A stretch of 15,134 nucleotides of DNA from Pseudomonadota bacterium (GTDB lineage Bacteria; Pseudomonadota; Gammaproteobacteria; Steroidobacterales; Steroidobacteraceae): NCBI GenBank assembly GCA_023433465.1, contig JAEZCR010000005.1, forward strand, positions 1 to 15,134, written 5' to 3'. A program made the translations under genes and the position numbers. Under the pieces are notes generated by a model. It was not told the DNA's origin. It saw nothing but the letters and a program-made list of their open reading frames with translations, and searched no databases. This document shows positions 1 through 6,972 of the stretch, in pieces (position 1 is the stretch's first letter; each line of letters opens with the position of its first letter).

Positions 1-1217
1 ATCTCGTTCTTGAAATCCGCGCCGAACGCGGCCGTGCCGATGCCACGCGTCCAGGTGCCGCGGTTGGTGTACACCTCGTATCCGTAGCCACGCGTGAACT
101 TCTCCTCGCGCTTCGCGACGTTGCGGAAACGCGGGATGTACATGCTGGTAGACCGTCGGCCCCGATAATAGCGATCCAGCAATCCGGAATAGCTGGCCGT
201 GGCCCCGCCCCCGTTGTGATGATCCATCAGGTTGTGGCCGAGCTCGCCCGAATCGTTGCCGAGCCCGTTCGGAAAACGCGCCGTGCGCGTGTTGAGCAGG
301 ATCGCCGTCGAGTTCAGCGCCGACGCGCACAGGAACACGACCTTCGCGAAATACTCGGTCGTCTTCTTCGACTGCGCGTCGATCACGCGCACGCCCGTCA
401 CGCGGTTCTTCGCCTCGTCGTAGATCAGCGAATGCACGATGGAATCGGGCTGCAGCGTGAGATTGCCGGTCGCCGCCGCGGCCGGCAGCGTCACGCCGTT
501 CGACGAGAAGTACGCGCTGAACGGACAACCGCGAGCGCACTGGTTGCGGCCCTGGCAGGGCCCGCGGCCATTGTGCTCGCGCGAGAGTACCGCGGTCGCG
601 CTGCAGATCAGCTTGCGTTCGCCCTTGAACGCGTTGTCCATGCCAGCGCGGATCTTCTTCTCCAGCGCGTTCATCTCGAACGGCGGCTGCAGCACCTGCG
701 CGGGTAGTTGGGGCAGACCCGAGTTCTCGCCGCTCGCGCCGATGAACTTCTCGACGTGCTCGTACCAGGGCGCGATGTCCGCGTAGCGGATCGGCCAGTC
801 GATGCCCACGCCTTCGCGCAGGTTCGCCTCGAAATCGAGATCGCTGAACCGGAACACGTGACGCGCCCACATGAGCGAGCGTCCGCCCACGTGATACCCG
901 CGATACCAGTTGAACGGTTTCGCCTGCTCGTACGCATTCTCGTTGTCATCGACGAAGTGATGCTTGGTCGACTGGTCGTACAGATAGAGCGTCGACTGGA
1001 TGGGCTGCGCCGCGCGATCCGCGTTCGTCGCGCGGTTGTTGTGCGGCAACTGCCACGGGTCCTTGAGCGCCGTCGGATAGTCCACGACGTGGCGGATGTT
1101 GCGCCCGCGCTCGAGCACGAGCGTCTTGAGGCCGAGCTCCGTGAGTTCCTTCGCGGCCCAGCCGCCCGACATGCCCGAACCGACGACGATGGCGTCGAAG
1201 TTGTTGGTGGTAGCCAT
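1..1217 (-). CDS. GMC-family FAD-dependent sugar dehydrogenase, catalytic subunit (partial, C-terminus beyond left edge)
   Basis: The frame is open from ATG at 1217 to the window edge (405 codons plus 2 bases). The N-terminus has a Rossmann FAD-binding motif, VVGSGMSGG (residues 11-19), followed about 15 residues later by LVLERG, the usual end of the ADP-binding fold. WYRGYHVGGRSLMWAR (about 104-119) fits the GMC flavin-attachment region. A Cys motif, C221-x5-C227-x3-C231-P, matches the [3Fe-4S] motif of FAD glucose dehydrogenase alpha subunits. The catalytic His region of GMC enzymes would lie in the missing part. The start overlaps the stop of the upstream subunit 3-like gene by one base (TGATG), so the two are probably translationally coupled. 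It has no signal peptide of its own and is probably carried out by the Tat signal of that partner. The likely role is periplasmic oxidation of a sugar or glycoside, passing electrons to cytochrome c or quinone. Substrate cannot be read; glucoside 3-dehydrogenase-like and gluconate/glucose dehydrogenase-like are the main options. Confidence 0.9.
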   Translation of the reverse strand, partial: MATTNNFDAIVVGSGMSGGWAAKELTELGLKTLVLERGRNIRHVVDYPTALKDPWQLPHNNRATNADRAAQPIQSTLYLYDQSTKHHFVDDNENAYEQAKPFNWYRGYHVGGRSLMWARHVFRFSDLDFEANLREGVGIDWPIRYADIAPWYEHVEKFIGASGENSGLPQLPAQVLQPPFEMNALEKKIRAGMDNAFKGERKLICSATAVLSREHNGRGPCQGRNQCARGCPFSAYFSSNGVTLPAAAATGNLTLQPDSIVHSLIYDEAKNRVTGVRVIDAQSKKTTEYFAKVVFLCASALNSTAILLNTRTARFPNGLGNDSGELGHNLMDHHNGGGATASYSGLLDRYYRGRRSTSMYIPRFRNVAKREEKFTRGYGYEVYTNRGTWTRGIGTAAFGADFKNE

Positions 1218-1735
1218 CAGATCGCCCACGCCTTCTGGTTGGGAGCGAGCGGAATGTCGCCCTGGAAGCCGCCAGGTATCTTGAGATACGCCAGGGCCTG
1301 CGTAGCGCCGGTCTCCGAGAGGAAGTAGCCGGTCATCGTGTAGTCCTTCAGTATCTTGAAGAACGACTGGTCATAGGCGAGCTCGACGTCCTGCGCGGCG
1401 CGAGCCGCGAGCCGCTCGTTCTGCTCGGCGGCCGGCAGCTTCTCGTAGCCCGCGAACTCGGCGAGCCCCTTGCGCATCGTGTCGCGCGCGGCCGGCGTGG
1501 CGCACGCCGGGATCGCGAGATCGATGAAGTAGTGAGTGTCCGCGGCCGACGCCGCCGGCGAATCCGTCTCCGGCAGGATCACATCGACGAGCGCGCGCAG
1601 CGTGCCCATCTCGGACTCGTTGAAGAAAGTGGCCTTGCGGGAAGTCGCGGCGGCGAACGCCTCCACCACACCACCCAGCGCGGCATGCGCCATCAGCACG
1701 GACGATCCGCGCAGGAACGAACGTCGACTCGTCAT
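1217..1735 (-). CDS. Gluconate 2-dehydrogenase subunit 3-like protein with Tat signal
   Basis: The 172-residue protein begins MTSRRSFLRGSS, a twin-arginine (S-R-R-x-F-L) export signal, followed by a hydrophobic stretch ending near AFAAA. The mature part has the family pattern: FFNESEMGTLRALVDVILPETD near the start (positions about 37-58), a helical middle, and LAYLKIPGGFQGD toward the C-terminus. In characterised FAD-dependent glucose, gluconate and glucoside dehydrogenases the small subunit helps mature and export the GMC subunit, which has no signal of its own. The same arrangement is seen here: its TGA overlaps the ATG of the GMC gene by one base. A GAGGGGAG Shine-Dalgarno-like run sits just upstream of the ATG at 1735. 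A cytochrome c subunit, common in such complexes, is not seen inside the window but could lie to the left. Confidence 0.88.
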   Translation of the reverse strand: MTSRRSFLRGSSVLMAHAALGGVVEAFAAATSRKATFFNESEMGTLRALVDVILPETDSPAASAADTHYFIDLAIPACATPAARDTMRKGLAEFAGYEKLPAAEQNERLAARAAQDVELAYDQSFFKILKDYTMTGYFLSETGATQALAYLKIPGGFQGDIPLAPNQKAWAI

Positions 1736-1766
1736 GATCTCCCCTCGTGTTATCGGCGGGAGAATC

Positions 1767-1994
1767 TTATTCGTTCTTGATGGCCCCGCGCACGTTCATC
1801 ACGAAGAGTCCTATTTGCAGGCCTATCAAGGCCCACGCGCGCGTATGCCAGGCCCACGCGACCCAGAGGATGTTGCTCGCGATGAAGACCCAGAATCCCG
1901 CCTCGCGGCGCTGCTTAGATCTCGATGCGACCAGCCAGGCGGCCACCAGAGTCACCGCCATGGCCGGCCATTGCAGCGCATCGAGCCAGTCCAT
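1767..1994 (-). CDS. Small three-helix membrane protein of unknown function
   Basis: This 75-residue protein is not one I can assign to a function. It has three hydrophobic segments at about residues 10-24, 34-50 and 52-68, separated by a basic loop (SRSKQRRE) and a short turn, and ends in a charged tail (RGAIKNE). By the positive-inside rule the first loop and the C-terminus are probably cytoplasmic. It starts 3 bases after the stop of the VOC gene (TGA CGC ATG) and its TAA lies 31 bases before the dehydrogenase subunit 3 start, so it is very likely co-transcribed with both. The close spacing and a composition typical of a real membrane protein support it as a true gene. Confidence 0.72.
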   Translation of the reverse strand: MDWLDALQWPAMAVTLVAAWLVASRSKQRREAGFWVFIASNILWVAWAWHTRAWALIGLQIGLFVMNVRGAIKNE

Positions 1995-1997
1995 GCG

Positions 1998-2492
1998 TCA
2001 GCCCGCGTAGGCGCGGCGCAGCTCCGCGATGTCGAGCTTGCCCATCTTGAGCAGCGCCGCCATCGCGCGCTCCGACTTCTCGTTCGGGTAGCCAAACCAC
2101 TCGACCATCTCGCGCGGCACAACCTGCCACGAAAGACCGTAACGATCCTTGAGCCAGCCGCAAACCTGCGACTTCGGATCGCCGCCTTGCGTCAGCCGAT
2201 CCCAGTAGTGATCGAGCTCCTTCTGGTCGTCGACATAGATCTGGAGCGATACGGCCTCGTTGAACTTGAACAGCGGGCCGCCGTTGAGCGCGGTGAACTC
2301 CTGGCCGGCGAGCTCGAATTGCACGGTGAGCACCGTGCCCAGTTTCTGACGATGGATCTCGAACCCCTCCTTGCCGTAACGCGCGATCTTGCCGATCCGC
2401 GAATCCGGGAAGATCCCGGTGTAGAAACGCGCGGCCTCCTCGGCCTCACTCGCGAACCACAGGCACGGGGCGATTTTCGAACTGAAATTCAT
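1998..2492 (-). CDS. VOC-superfamily protein, PhnB / 3-demethylubiquinone methyltransferase-like domain
   Basis: The 164-residue protein starts with KIAPCLWFASEAEEAARFY (about 6-24), the typical opening of the PhnB-like VOC family, followed by IFPDSRIG and later ALNGGPLFKFNEAVSLQIYV. The C-terminal half has the WDRLTQGG and GWLKDRYGLSWQVVP patterns of the same family. These are single-domain members of the glyoxalase/bleomycin-resistance fold; most have no proven reaction despite the old methyltransferase name. A GAGGATC Shine-Dalgarno-like sequence lies about 7 bases before the ATG at 2492. It is the first gene of a tight minus-strand run with the small membrane protein and the dehydrogenase pair, but its biochemical link to them is not evident. 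Family assignment is firm; the reaction is unknown. Confidence 0.88.
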   Translation of the reverse strand: MNFSSKIAPCLWFASEAEEAARFYTGIFPDSRIGKIARYGKEGFEIHRQKLGTVLTVQFELAGQEFTALNGGPLFKFNEAVSLQIYVDDQKELDHYWDRLTQGGDPKSQVCGWLKDRYGLSWQVVPREMVEWFGYPNEKSERAMAALLKMGKLDIAELRRAYAG

Positions 2493-2506
2493 GTGTTGAT
2501 CCTCGA

Positions 2507-2521
2507 TTCAGACTGACTGAA
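2507..2521. promoter_or_regulatory. Short inverted repeat upstream of the VOC gene (possible operator)
   Basis: TTCAG and CTGAA form perfect 5-base arms around a 5-base centre (ACTGA), 15-29 bases upstream of the VOC start. The position in the leader suits a regulator-binding site, but arms this short can arise by chance and no matching regulator is known. Confidence 0.2.
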
Positions 2522-2568
2522 CCGTGGTCGAACGGGAACCGGCGGAATCGACAGCGGTGTTATCGGAA

Positions 2569-2592
2569 CTCGCCGACCCGGACCCGGGCGAG
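2569..2592 (-). terminator. GC-rich stem-loop just after the MFS gene (weak terminator candidate)
   Basis: CTCGCC at 2569-2574 pairs with GGCGAG at 2587-2592 around a 12-base GC-rich loop. It begins 19 bases past the MFS stop codon in the direction of transcription and before the VOC leader. There is no T-run after it, so it is not a textbook intrinsic terminator. Confidence 0.22.
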
Positions 2593-2610
2593 CGGACGCG
2601 AGCCGCGCGC

Positions 2611-3945
2611 TCAGTCCTGGCGCACGAGTGAAGCCTCGAGCTGCTCGAGGCTGCGGCCGCGGGTCTCGGGCAGGATGCGCCAGATCACGACGAAGCCCAC
2701 CAGCGCGAACGCCCCGTAGATCATCCACGTGCGAGAGTTGCCGAAGTTCGCGAGTTGCCACGGGAACAGTAGTTGCACGAGGAAACTCACGCCCGAGTTC
2801 ACGAGCCCGACGAACGAGATCGCGACGCCGCGCACGCGGTTCGGAAAGATCTCCGACAACAGCACCCACATGACCGGCCCGAGCGAGATCGCGAAGCTCG
2901 CGACGAATGCGAGCAATCCGGCGAGCACGAACGACGGAAAGAATGCGATCACGCCCATGCTGAGCGCGATGCCGGCGGTACCCAGCATCAGCAGCGGCCG
3001 GCGGCCGAGCCGGTCGATCAACAACATCGCGAGCACGGTGAACACGAGGTTCACGACACCGACGTACGTCGCCTGCATGAACGCGGCGTCGGCGTTCGCG
3101 CCCGCGTCCTGGAAAATGACCGGCGCATAGGACAGCACCGCGTTGATGCCGGTGACCTGCTGCAGCACGCCGACCGTCAGGCCGATGATCATCACGCCTC
3201 GCAGGCCCGGCGACGCCAGCTCCCGCCACGGCGTCCGCGGGGCGTCCGCCTCGCGCGCGAGCGAGGCCCGCACCTCGACGAGTTCGGCCTCGGCGAGCGC
3301 CGCGCCATGCGCGCGCGACAACACACGGCGCGCGGCATCGAGTCGGCCGTGCAGCGCCAGCCAGCGCGGGCTTTCCGGCACCGTCCACAACAGAGCGAAG
3401 TAGATAGCGGACGGCAGCGCGCCGATGCCCAGCATCCAGCGCCAGTTCCATTGCGCTTCGGCGATTCCCAGGATGAAGTAGTTGCTGAAGAAGGCCGCCG
3501 AAATGCCGATCACGATCAGGAGCTGGTTGAAGCTCACCATGCGACCGCGCACCGGCGCCGGCGACAACTCGGCGATGTACATCGGCGCGACCACGAGCGC
3601 CGCGCCGACACCGACGCCCGACAGCAGCCGCCCGGCGATGAGCATGGAGAAGCTCGTGGCCACCGCGGACAGCAGCGCCGAGACGGTGAATACCACGGCG
3701 GCGACGCGCAGGATCGCCCGACGGCCGAAACGGTCCGCGAGTGGTCCCGCGCACAGGATGGACAGCGTGGCGCTCAGCGTGAGCGACGCGGCGGCCCAAC
3801 CCACTTCGATCTTGTTGAGCGCGAATTCCGCCTCGACGAAGCTCACGACGCCGGAGATCACCGAAACGTCGAAGCCCATGAGGAAGCCGCCGAGCGCCAC
3901 GATCGTCACCGTGCGCAGCACGTAGCGATCGGGCGGCGCGCTCAT
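2611..3945 (-). CDS. Sugar-porter MFS transporter (proton-coupled sugar uptake)
   Basis: The 444-residue protein has about 12 hydrophobic helices and the sugar-porter signatures in order: LADRFGRRAIL after helix 2, AELSPAPVRGRMVSFNQL before helix 5, PESPRWL at the end of helix 6, QQVTGINAVLSYAP in helix 7, DRLGRRPLL after helix 8, and PETRGRSLEQLE after helix 12. This is the XylE/GalP/AraE type of inner-membrane sugar symporter; the sugar cannot be read from the sequence. The ATG at 3945 overlaps the stop of the LacI-type regulator by four bases (ATGA), which marks a coupled two-gene operon. The same frame stays open upstream through the regulator gene, but MSAPPDRY directly before helix 1 is the normal N-terminus for the family. 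The repressor probably controls this transporter in response to the imported sugar. Confidence 0.94.
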   Translation of the reverse strand: MSAPPDRYVLRTVTIVALGGFLMGFDVSVISGVVSFVEAEFALNKIEVGWAAASLTLSATLSILCAGPLADRFGRRAILRVAAVVFTVSALLSAVATSFSMLIAGRLLSGVGVGAALVVAPMYIAELSPAPVRGRMVSFNQLLIVIGISAAFFSNYFILGIAEAQWNWRWMLGIGALPSAIYFALLWTVPESPRWLALHGRLDAARRVLSRAHGAALAEAELVEVRASLAREADAPRTPWRELASPGLRGVMIIGLTVGVLQQVTGINAVLSYAPVIFQDAGANADAAFMQATYVGVVNLVFTVLAMLLIDRLGRRPLLMLGTAGIALSMGVIAFFPSFVLAGLLAFVASFAISLGPVMWVLLSEIFPNRVRGVAISFVGLVNSGVSFLVQLLFPWQLANFGNSRTWMIYGAFALVGFVVIWRILPETRGRSLEQLEASLVRQD

Positions 3946-4946
3946 GAGGGCTTGCCGACCGAGTCCCGCTCCACGAGCCTCGGCTCGAATACCTGCTGCA
4001 CCTCGTGCTGCTGCTCGTACACGTGTTTCAACACCCAGCGCGCCGCCATGCGCGACATCTCCGCGATCGGATACTGGACGGTGGTGAGCCTGGGATAGAC
4101 GTAACGTGCGATGGGCGCGTCGTCGAAACCGACGATGGACAGCTCGTCGGGCAGCGTCATACCCCGCTCGTGCGCGGCGGCCATCGCGCCTGCCGCCATG
4201 TCGTCGTTCGCGCAAACTACCGCGGTGAACGGGGTCTTCTTCGCGAGCAGCGCGTTGAGGGCATCCTGGCCGCCGGTCTCGTGGTAGTCGCCCTCGTGCA
4301 GCAGGCGGCCGTCGAACCTGATGCCCGCCTCCTCGAGCGCGCGCTTGTGACCGGCGAGCCGCTGCTTCGCGTCCCCGAAGTCGAGCGGTCCCGAGATGTA
4401 CGCGATGCGCTTGTGTTTCTTCTGCAGCAGCGCGCGCGTGGCGAGATAGCCGCCGAGCTCGTTGTTCATGCTGAAGCAGTGATCGCCGAGCCCGCGCACC
4501 TTGCGGTTCATGACCACGAGCGGCGTGGTGTTGTGATCGTGGTCGACGAGGAACTTGTCGGAGAGCCGCTCGACGTGAACGATGAGCGCATCGCAATTGC
4601 GGCTCACGAGAAAGCGTATGGCGTCGCGCTCCTGTTCCTCGCGGCTGTGGCCCGCGGCGACCAGCATGAACTTGCCGGCGGCCTTCAGCGTCTTTTCGAT
4701 CGCGGACAGCATGCCGCCGAAAAACGGGCCATCCAGCTCGGAAACGAGAACGCCGACGCAATTCGAGCTGCGCGTCGCCAGCGACTGTGCGATGGAATTC
4801 GGCTGGTACCCGAGCTGCCGCATGGCGGCGAGCACTTTTTCCCGGGTCTTGTCGCTGACATTCGCGCCGGCGCCCGGATTGATGACCCGGGAAACGGTCG
4901 CGAGCGAGACTCCCGCAAGCTCCGCGACCTCGTAGATGTTCGCCAT
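3942..4946 (-). CDS. LacI/GalR-family transcriptional regulator
   Basis: The 334-residue protein begins with the canonical LacI helix-turn-helix, NIYEVAELAGVSLATVSRVI (residues 3-22), then a hinge region (about 50-58, NSIAQSLAT) and a periplasmic-binding-protein-like effector domain. CVGVLVSELDGPFFGGML opens the effector domain and SIVGFDDAPIARYVYP with LTTVQYP marks its C-terminal part. The length matches the family. It overlaps the sugar-porter gene by four bases and so probably represses its own operon, released by the transported sugar or a derivative. No convincing CG-centred palindromic operator was found in the 153 bases upstream. No strong ribosome-binding site precedes the ATG at 4946, but the helix-turn-helix starts directly after it, which fixes the start. 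Confidence 0.95.
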   Translation of the reverse strand: MANIYEVAELAGVSLATVSRVINPGAGANVSDKTREKVLAAMRQLGYQPNSIAQSLATRSSNCVGVLVSELDGPFFGGMLSAIEKTLKAAGKFMLVAAGHSREEQERDAIRFLVSRNCDALIVHVERLSDKFLVDHDHNTTPLVVMNRKVRGLGDHCFSMNNELGGYLATRALLQKKHKRIAYISGPLDFGDAKQRLAGHKRALEEAGIRFDGRLLHEGDYHETGGQDALNALLAKKTPFTAVVCANDDMAAGAMAAAHERGMTLPDELSIVGFDDAPIARYVYPRLTTVQYPIAEMSRMAARWVLKHVYEQQHEVQQVFEPRLVERDSVGKPS

Positions 4947-5066
4947 GGATACTAGCTAACACGCGCCGCTCCCATCGGCGGCGTCCGCAGTATTGCCCGG
5001 CCCGCTACCGGCATACGGGCGACTGGGCCACAGTTTTCCCGACGTGTGACCTTATTCCGTCAAGAA

Positions 5067-5098
5067 ACCGGCATGACTACCAATGTCTGAGGGCCGGT
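5067..5098 (-). terminator. Possible intrinsic terminator of the SapC gene
   Basis: GCCGGT at 5093-5098 pairs with ACCGGC at 5067-5072 across a 20-base loop, directly after the SapC stop codon. On the minus strand the stem is followed by TTTCTTG. The short T-rich tail and position suit a terminator, but the loop is long and the stem only six pairs. Confidence 0.33.
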
Positions 5099-5099
5099 G

Positions 5100-5807
5100 T
5101 CAGCGGGCGGCCGGGTCCAGCTTGCTGGCGCGATCGACCAGGTCCCGCAGCTTCGACAGCGACGCGACGATCATGAACAGCGGCTCGAGGTAGCCGTTCT
5201 CGTGCAGCTTGCCGAGCGCCGCGCCGTCGAGTTTCCTGAGGCGATCTTCGTGGATGGTGTGAAAGCCGCCAAACTTGGACTTGTGACCATCGGAGTACTG
5301 GATGTCGAGCGTGAAGGCTTCGAGCAGGTTGTGCTCGATGAGCGCGTTCACGAACTTGGGTGTCCCGGCGAACCCGTCGTGAATCGTGGCCAGCGCATTC
5401 GACACCCGATTGAGATAGTCGGTGTTGGTGCCGTCGTCGTTGAACACGCGCATGCCTTCCGTCTTGCTCACGCGCGGGCTTTCGAGATCGACGTGGATGA
5501 TCTGCCCACGGTCCGATTCGCCGATCAGGAAAGGCTGGCGTTCGATCATGAGCGGGATGTAACGCGCGTCCCAGCCGTCCTTGGTGAGGAACAGGTTCTG
5601 TCCCTCGCGCAACCCGAACAGCGCGACCGGTGCGATCACCTTGTCGCGCGATTCGAGGAAGAGGATCGGGTAGCAATTCTGGACGTTGCGGAACTCCGCC
5701 GGAAACGTAAGCGCGCACATCACGTTGTCGCCGAGGTCGGTGCCGCTGCGCGTGATGATTCGCAGGTCGCGGTGTTCGACGTTGTTCAACAGTACGTGCT
5801 TGGCCAT
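5100..5807 (-). CDS. SapC family protein
   Basis: The 235-residue protein shows the SapC family pattern: HVLLNNVEHRDLRI at the start, LTFPAEFRNVQNCYPILF (about 33-50), LFGLREGQNLFL, YIPLMIERQPFLIG, a central Asn/Asp-rich segment, and a C-terminal GFHTIHEDRL ... LHENGYLEPLFMIVASLSKLRDLVDR. I chose ATG 5807 because family members begin with MxKHVLLNNVEH and a GGA-containing leader precedes it; the frame also extends to 5876 but with an unrelated, low-complexity lead. No signal peptide or membrane segment is seen. The biochemical role is unproven; the name comes from a Campylobacter S-layer locus. In Caulobacter, Xanthomonas and relatives such genes often sit in TonB-dependent carbohydrate-uptake loci, which fits the LacI and sugar-porter genes next door. 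Confidence 0.85.
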   Translation of the reverse strand: MAKHVLLNNVEHRDLRIITRSGTDLGDNVMCALTFPAEFRNVQNCYPILFLESRDKVIAPVALFGLREGQNLFLTKDGWDARYIPLMIERQPFLIGESDRGQIIHVDLESPRVSKTEGMRVFNDDGTNTDYLNRVSNALATIHDGFAGTPKFVNALIEHNLLEAFTLDIQYSDGHKSKFGGFHTIHEDRLRKLDGAALGKLHENGYLEPLFMIVASLSKLRDLVDRASKLDPAAR

Positions 5808-5879
5808 GCGCAATGTTCCGGTCTGGTCGCTCGATCGGGGTGCGGATCGTAGCGCGAAGCCCCCGGCCGACGCCAAGAA

Positions 5880-6935
5880 TCATGGGCCGAACGCCAGGTG
5901 CCGGGCGAAAAACGGCAGGACCTCCTCGTACACGCGCCCGCCTTCGGACGCCCAGTACTTGTCCCACGGCATTCCCCGGAATTCCTCCGCTTCGTGTTCG
6001 ATGCCGAGCTCGTCGAGATCGCGCGTCAATTCGCGGTTGGAATGCACGTGGGCGAACGTCGGGTCGTAACGACCCCAGTCGAACTTGATCGCGCGCAGGC
6101 GCGTGAGATTCTCACGCTCCTGCCGCGCGATGTTCACGAGGAAGAAACGTTCCTCCACGAGTTGCACGTTCGCGGCATTGACCTTCCGCTCCGCGCCGCT
6201 CACGTCGACCGCGAAATCACAGAAGAATGGCGGTCGCCGCGGATTCGGGAGGAAGGCCTGCATCATCGCCATGAAAACCGGCGCGAACTGATCCGCGCGC
6301 AAATCCTCCATCGTGCGTGCGCGATGCATCAGTGCCCAGTCGGGTCGCCCGTACAGCGGTTCGACGCCCGACCCGGCGCCCACCGGGTGCATGCCATACA
6401 CGACGCCGAAAGCATCCGGATGCCTGAAGGCATATCGCAGCGCGCCGTAAGCACCCATGAAGTCGCCGGTGATGCCGCGGCTCTCGGCGCGCGCGAGAGT
6501 GCGGTAGTTGGCGTCGATGAACGGGATGATCTCCTGGAGGGTGTGATCCTCGAATCGACCGGACGTCGGGGAATTCGCGAAGAAACTTCCCGGCCCGGGC
6601 GTCGTGTAGTCGGGCGCCACGAGAATGAATGGAGATATGACTCCACGTGCGATCGCGCGGTCGAACGTCGGCTGCGCGAGGGTTCCGGGCGCGAACATGC
6701 GTTCATTGTCCCAATTGATCGAATGAAGCATGTAGATGACGGGGTATCGCTGCCTGCCTTCGGCGTATCCGGGGGGCAGGTAGACCTTCAGCCGCCGCTG
6801 CGGATTCAGCCCGACCAGGTTGTCGCGCAGGATGACGGAGTCGTAGGTACGGGTTTCGATGGCGCTGGGTGAAGCCGCCGCCAGGAATGACGGCGCAATC
6901 AGGAGCGCAAGACCGAACATCAATCGCGGAATCAT
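5880..6935 (-). CDS. Secreted esterase-fold (esterase D / FrmB-like) protein lacking catalytic Ser and His
   Basis: This 351-residue protein has an N-terminal signal peptide (hydrophobic core about 6-20, likely cut near AAASPSA) and an alpha/beta-hydrolase domain of the putative-esterase family: LKVYLPPGY (about 49-57), YPVIYMLHSINWD (64-76), FILVAPDY, then HTLQEIIPFIDANYR (131-145) before the nucleophile elbow. The elbow reads G157-D-F159-M-G161-A-Y-G where the family has G-H-S-M-G-G-Y-G, so the nucleophile Ser is Phe (codon TTC, 6459-6461). Near the end, EEFRGMPWDKYW replaces the usual EEFPGGHxWxYW, so the catalytic His appears to be Pro323. An acidic residue around D291 may remain. The frame is intact with a strong AAGGAGG ribosome-binding site, so this looks like a maintained non-catalytic homologue rather than a decaying gene. 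It follows the AraC-type regulator by 37 bases. Confidence 0.85.
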   Translation of the reverse strand: MIPRLMFGLALLIAPSFLAAASPSAIETRTYDSVILRDNLVGLNPQRRLKVYLPPGYAEGRQRYPVIYMLHSINWDNERMFAPGTLAQPTFDRAIARGVISPFILVAPDYTTPGPGSFFANSPTSGRFEDHTLQEIIPFIDANYRTLARAESRGITGDFMGAYGALRYAFRHPDAFGVVYGMHPVGAGSGVEPLYGRPDWALMHRARTMEDLRADQFAPVFMAMMQAFLPNPRRPPFFCDFAVDVSGAERKVNAANVQLVEERFFLVNIARQERENLTRLRAIKFDWGRYDPTFAHVHSNRELTRDLDELGIEHEAEEFRGMPWDKYWASEGGRVYEEVLPFFARHLAFGP

Positions 6936-6972
6936 CGGGGCCTCCTTCGGTTGGGAGACCCGAGATTCGGGC

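Noticed and set aside
2773..4098. Long plus-strand open frame opposite the MFS and LacI genes
   Set aside because: Arg/His/Glu-rich translation with no motif, antisense to two well-supported genes.
3946..4962. Upstream extension of the MFS frame through the regulator gene
   Set aside because: The extension is the out-of-frame copy of the LacI gene; the family N-terminus and an ATGA junction place the start at 3945.
5000..5020. GCCCG and CGGGC arms upstream of the LacI gene as an operator
   Set aside because: The arms are GC-only, 11 bases apart and lack the CG-centred palindrome of LacI-family operators.
5035..5063. TTGACG on the minus strand as a -35 box for the LacI operon
   Set aside because: The hexamer is good, but at 17-18 bases downstream there is only GGGAAA or GGAAAA, which is not a convincing -10 box, and it abuts the possible SapC terminator.
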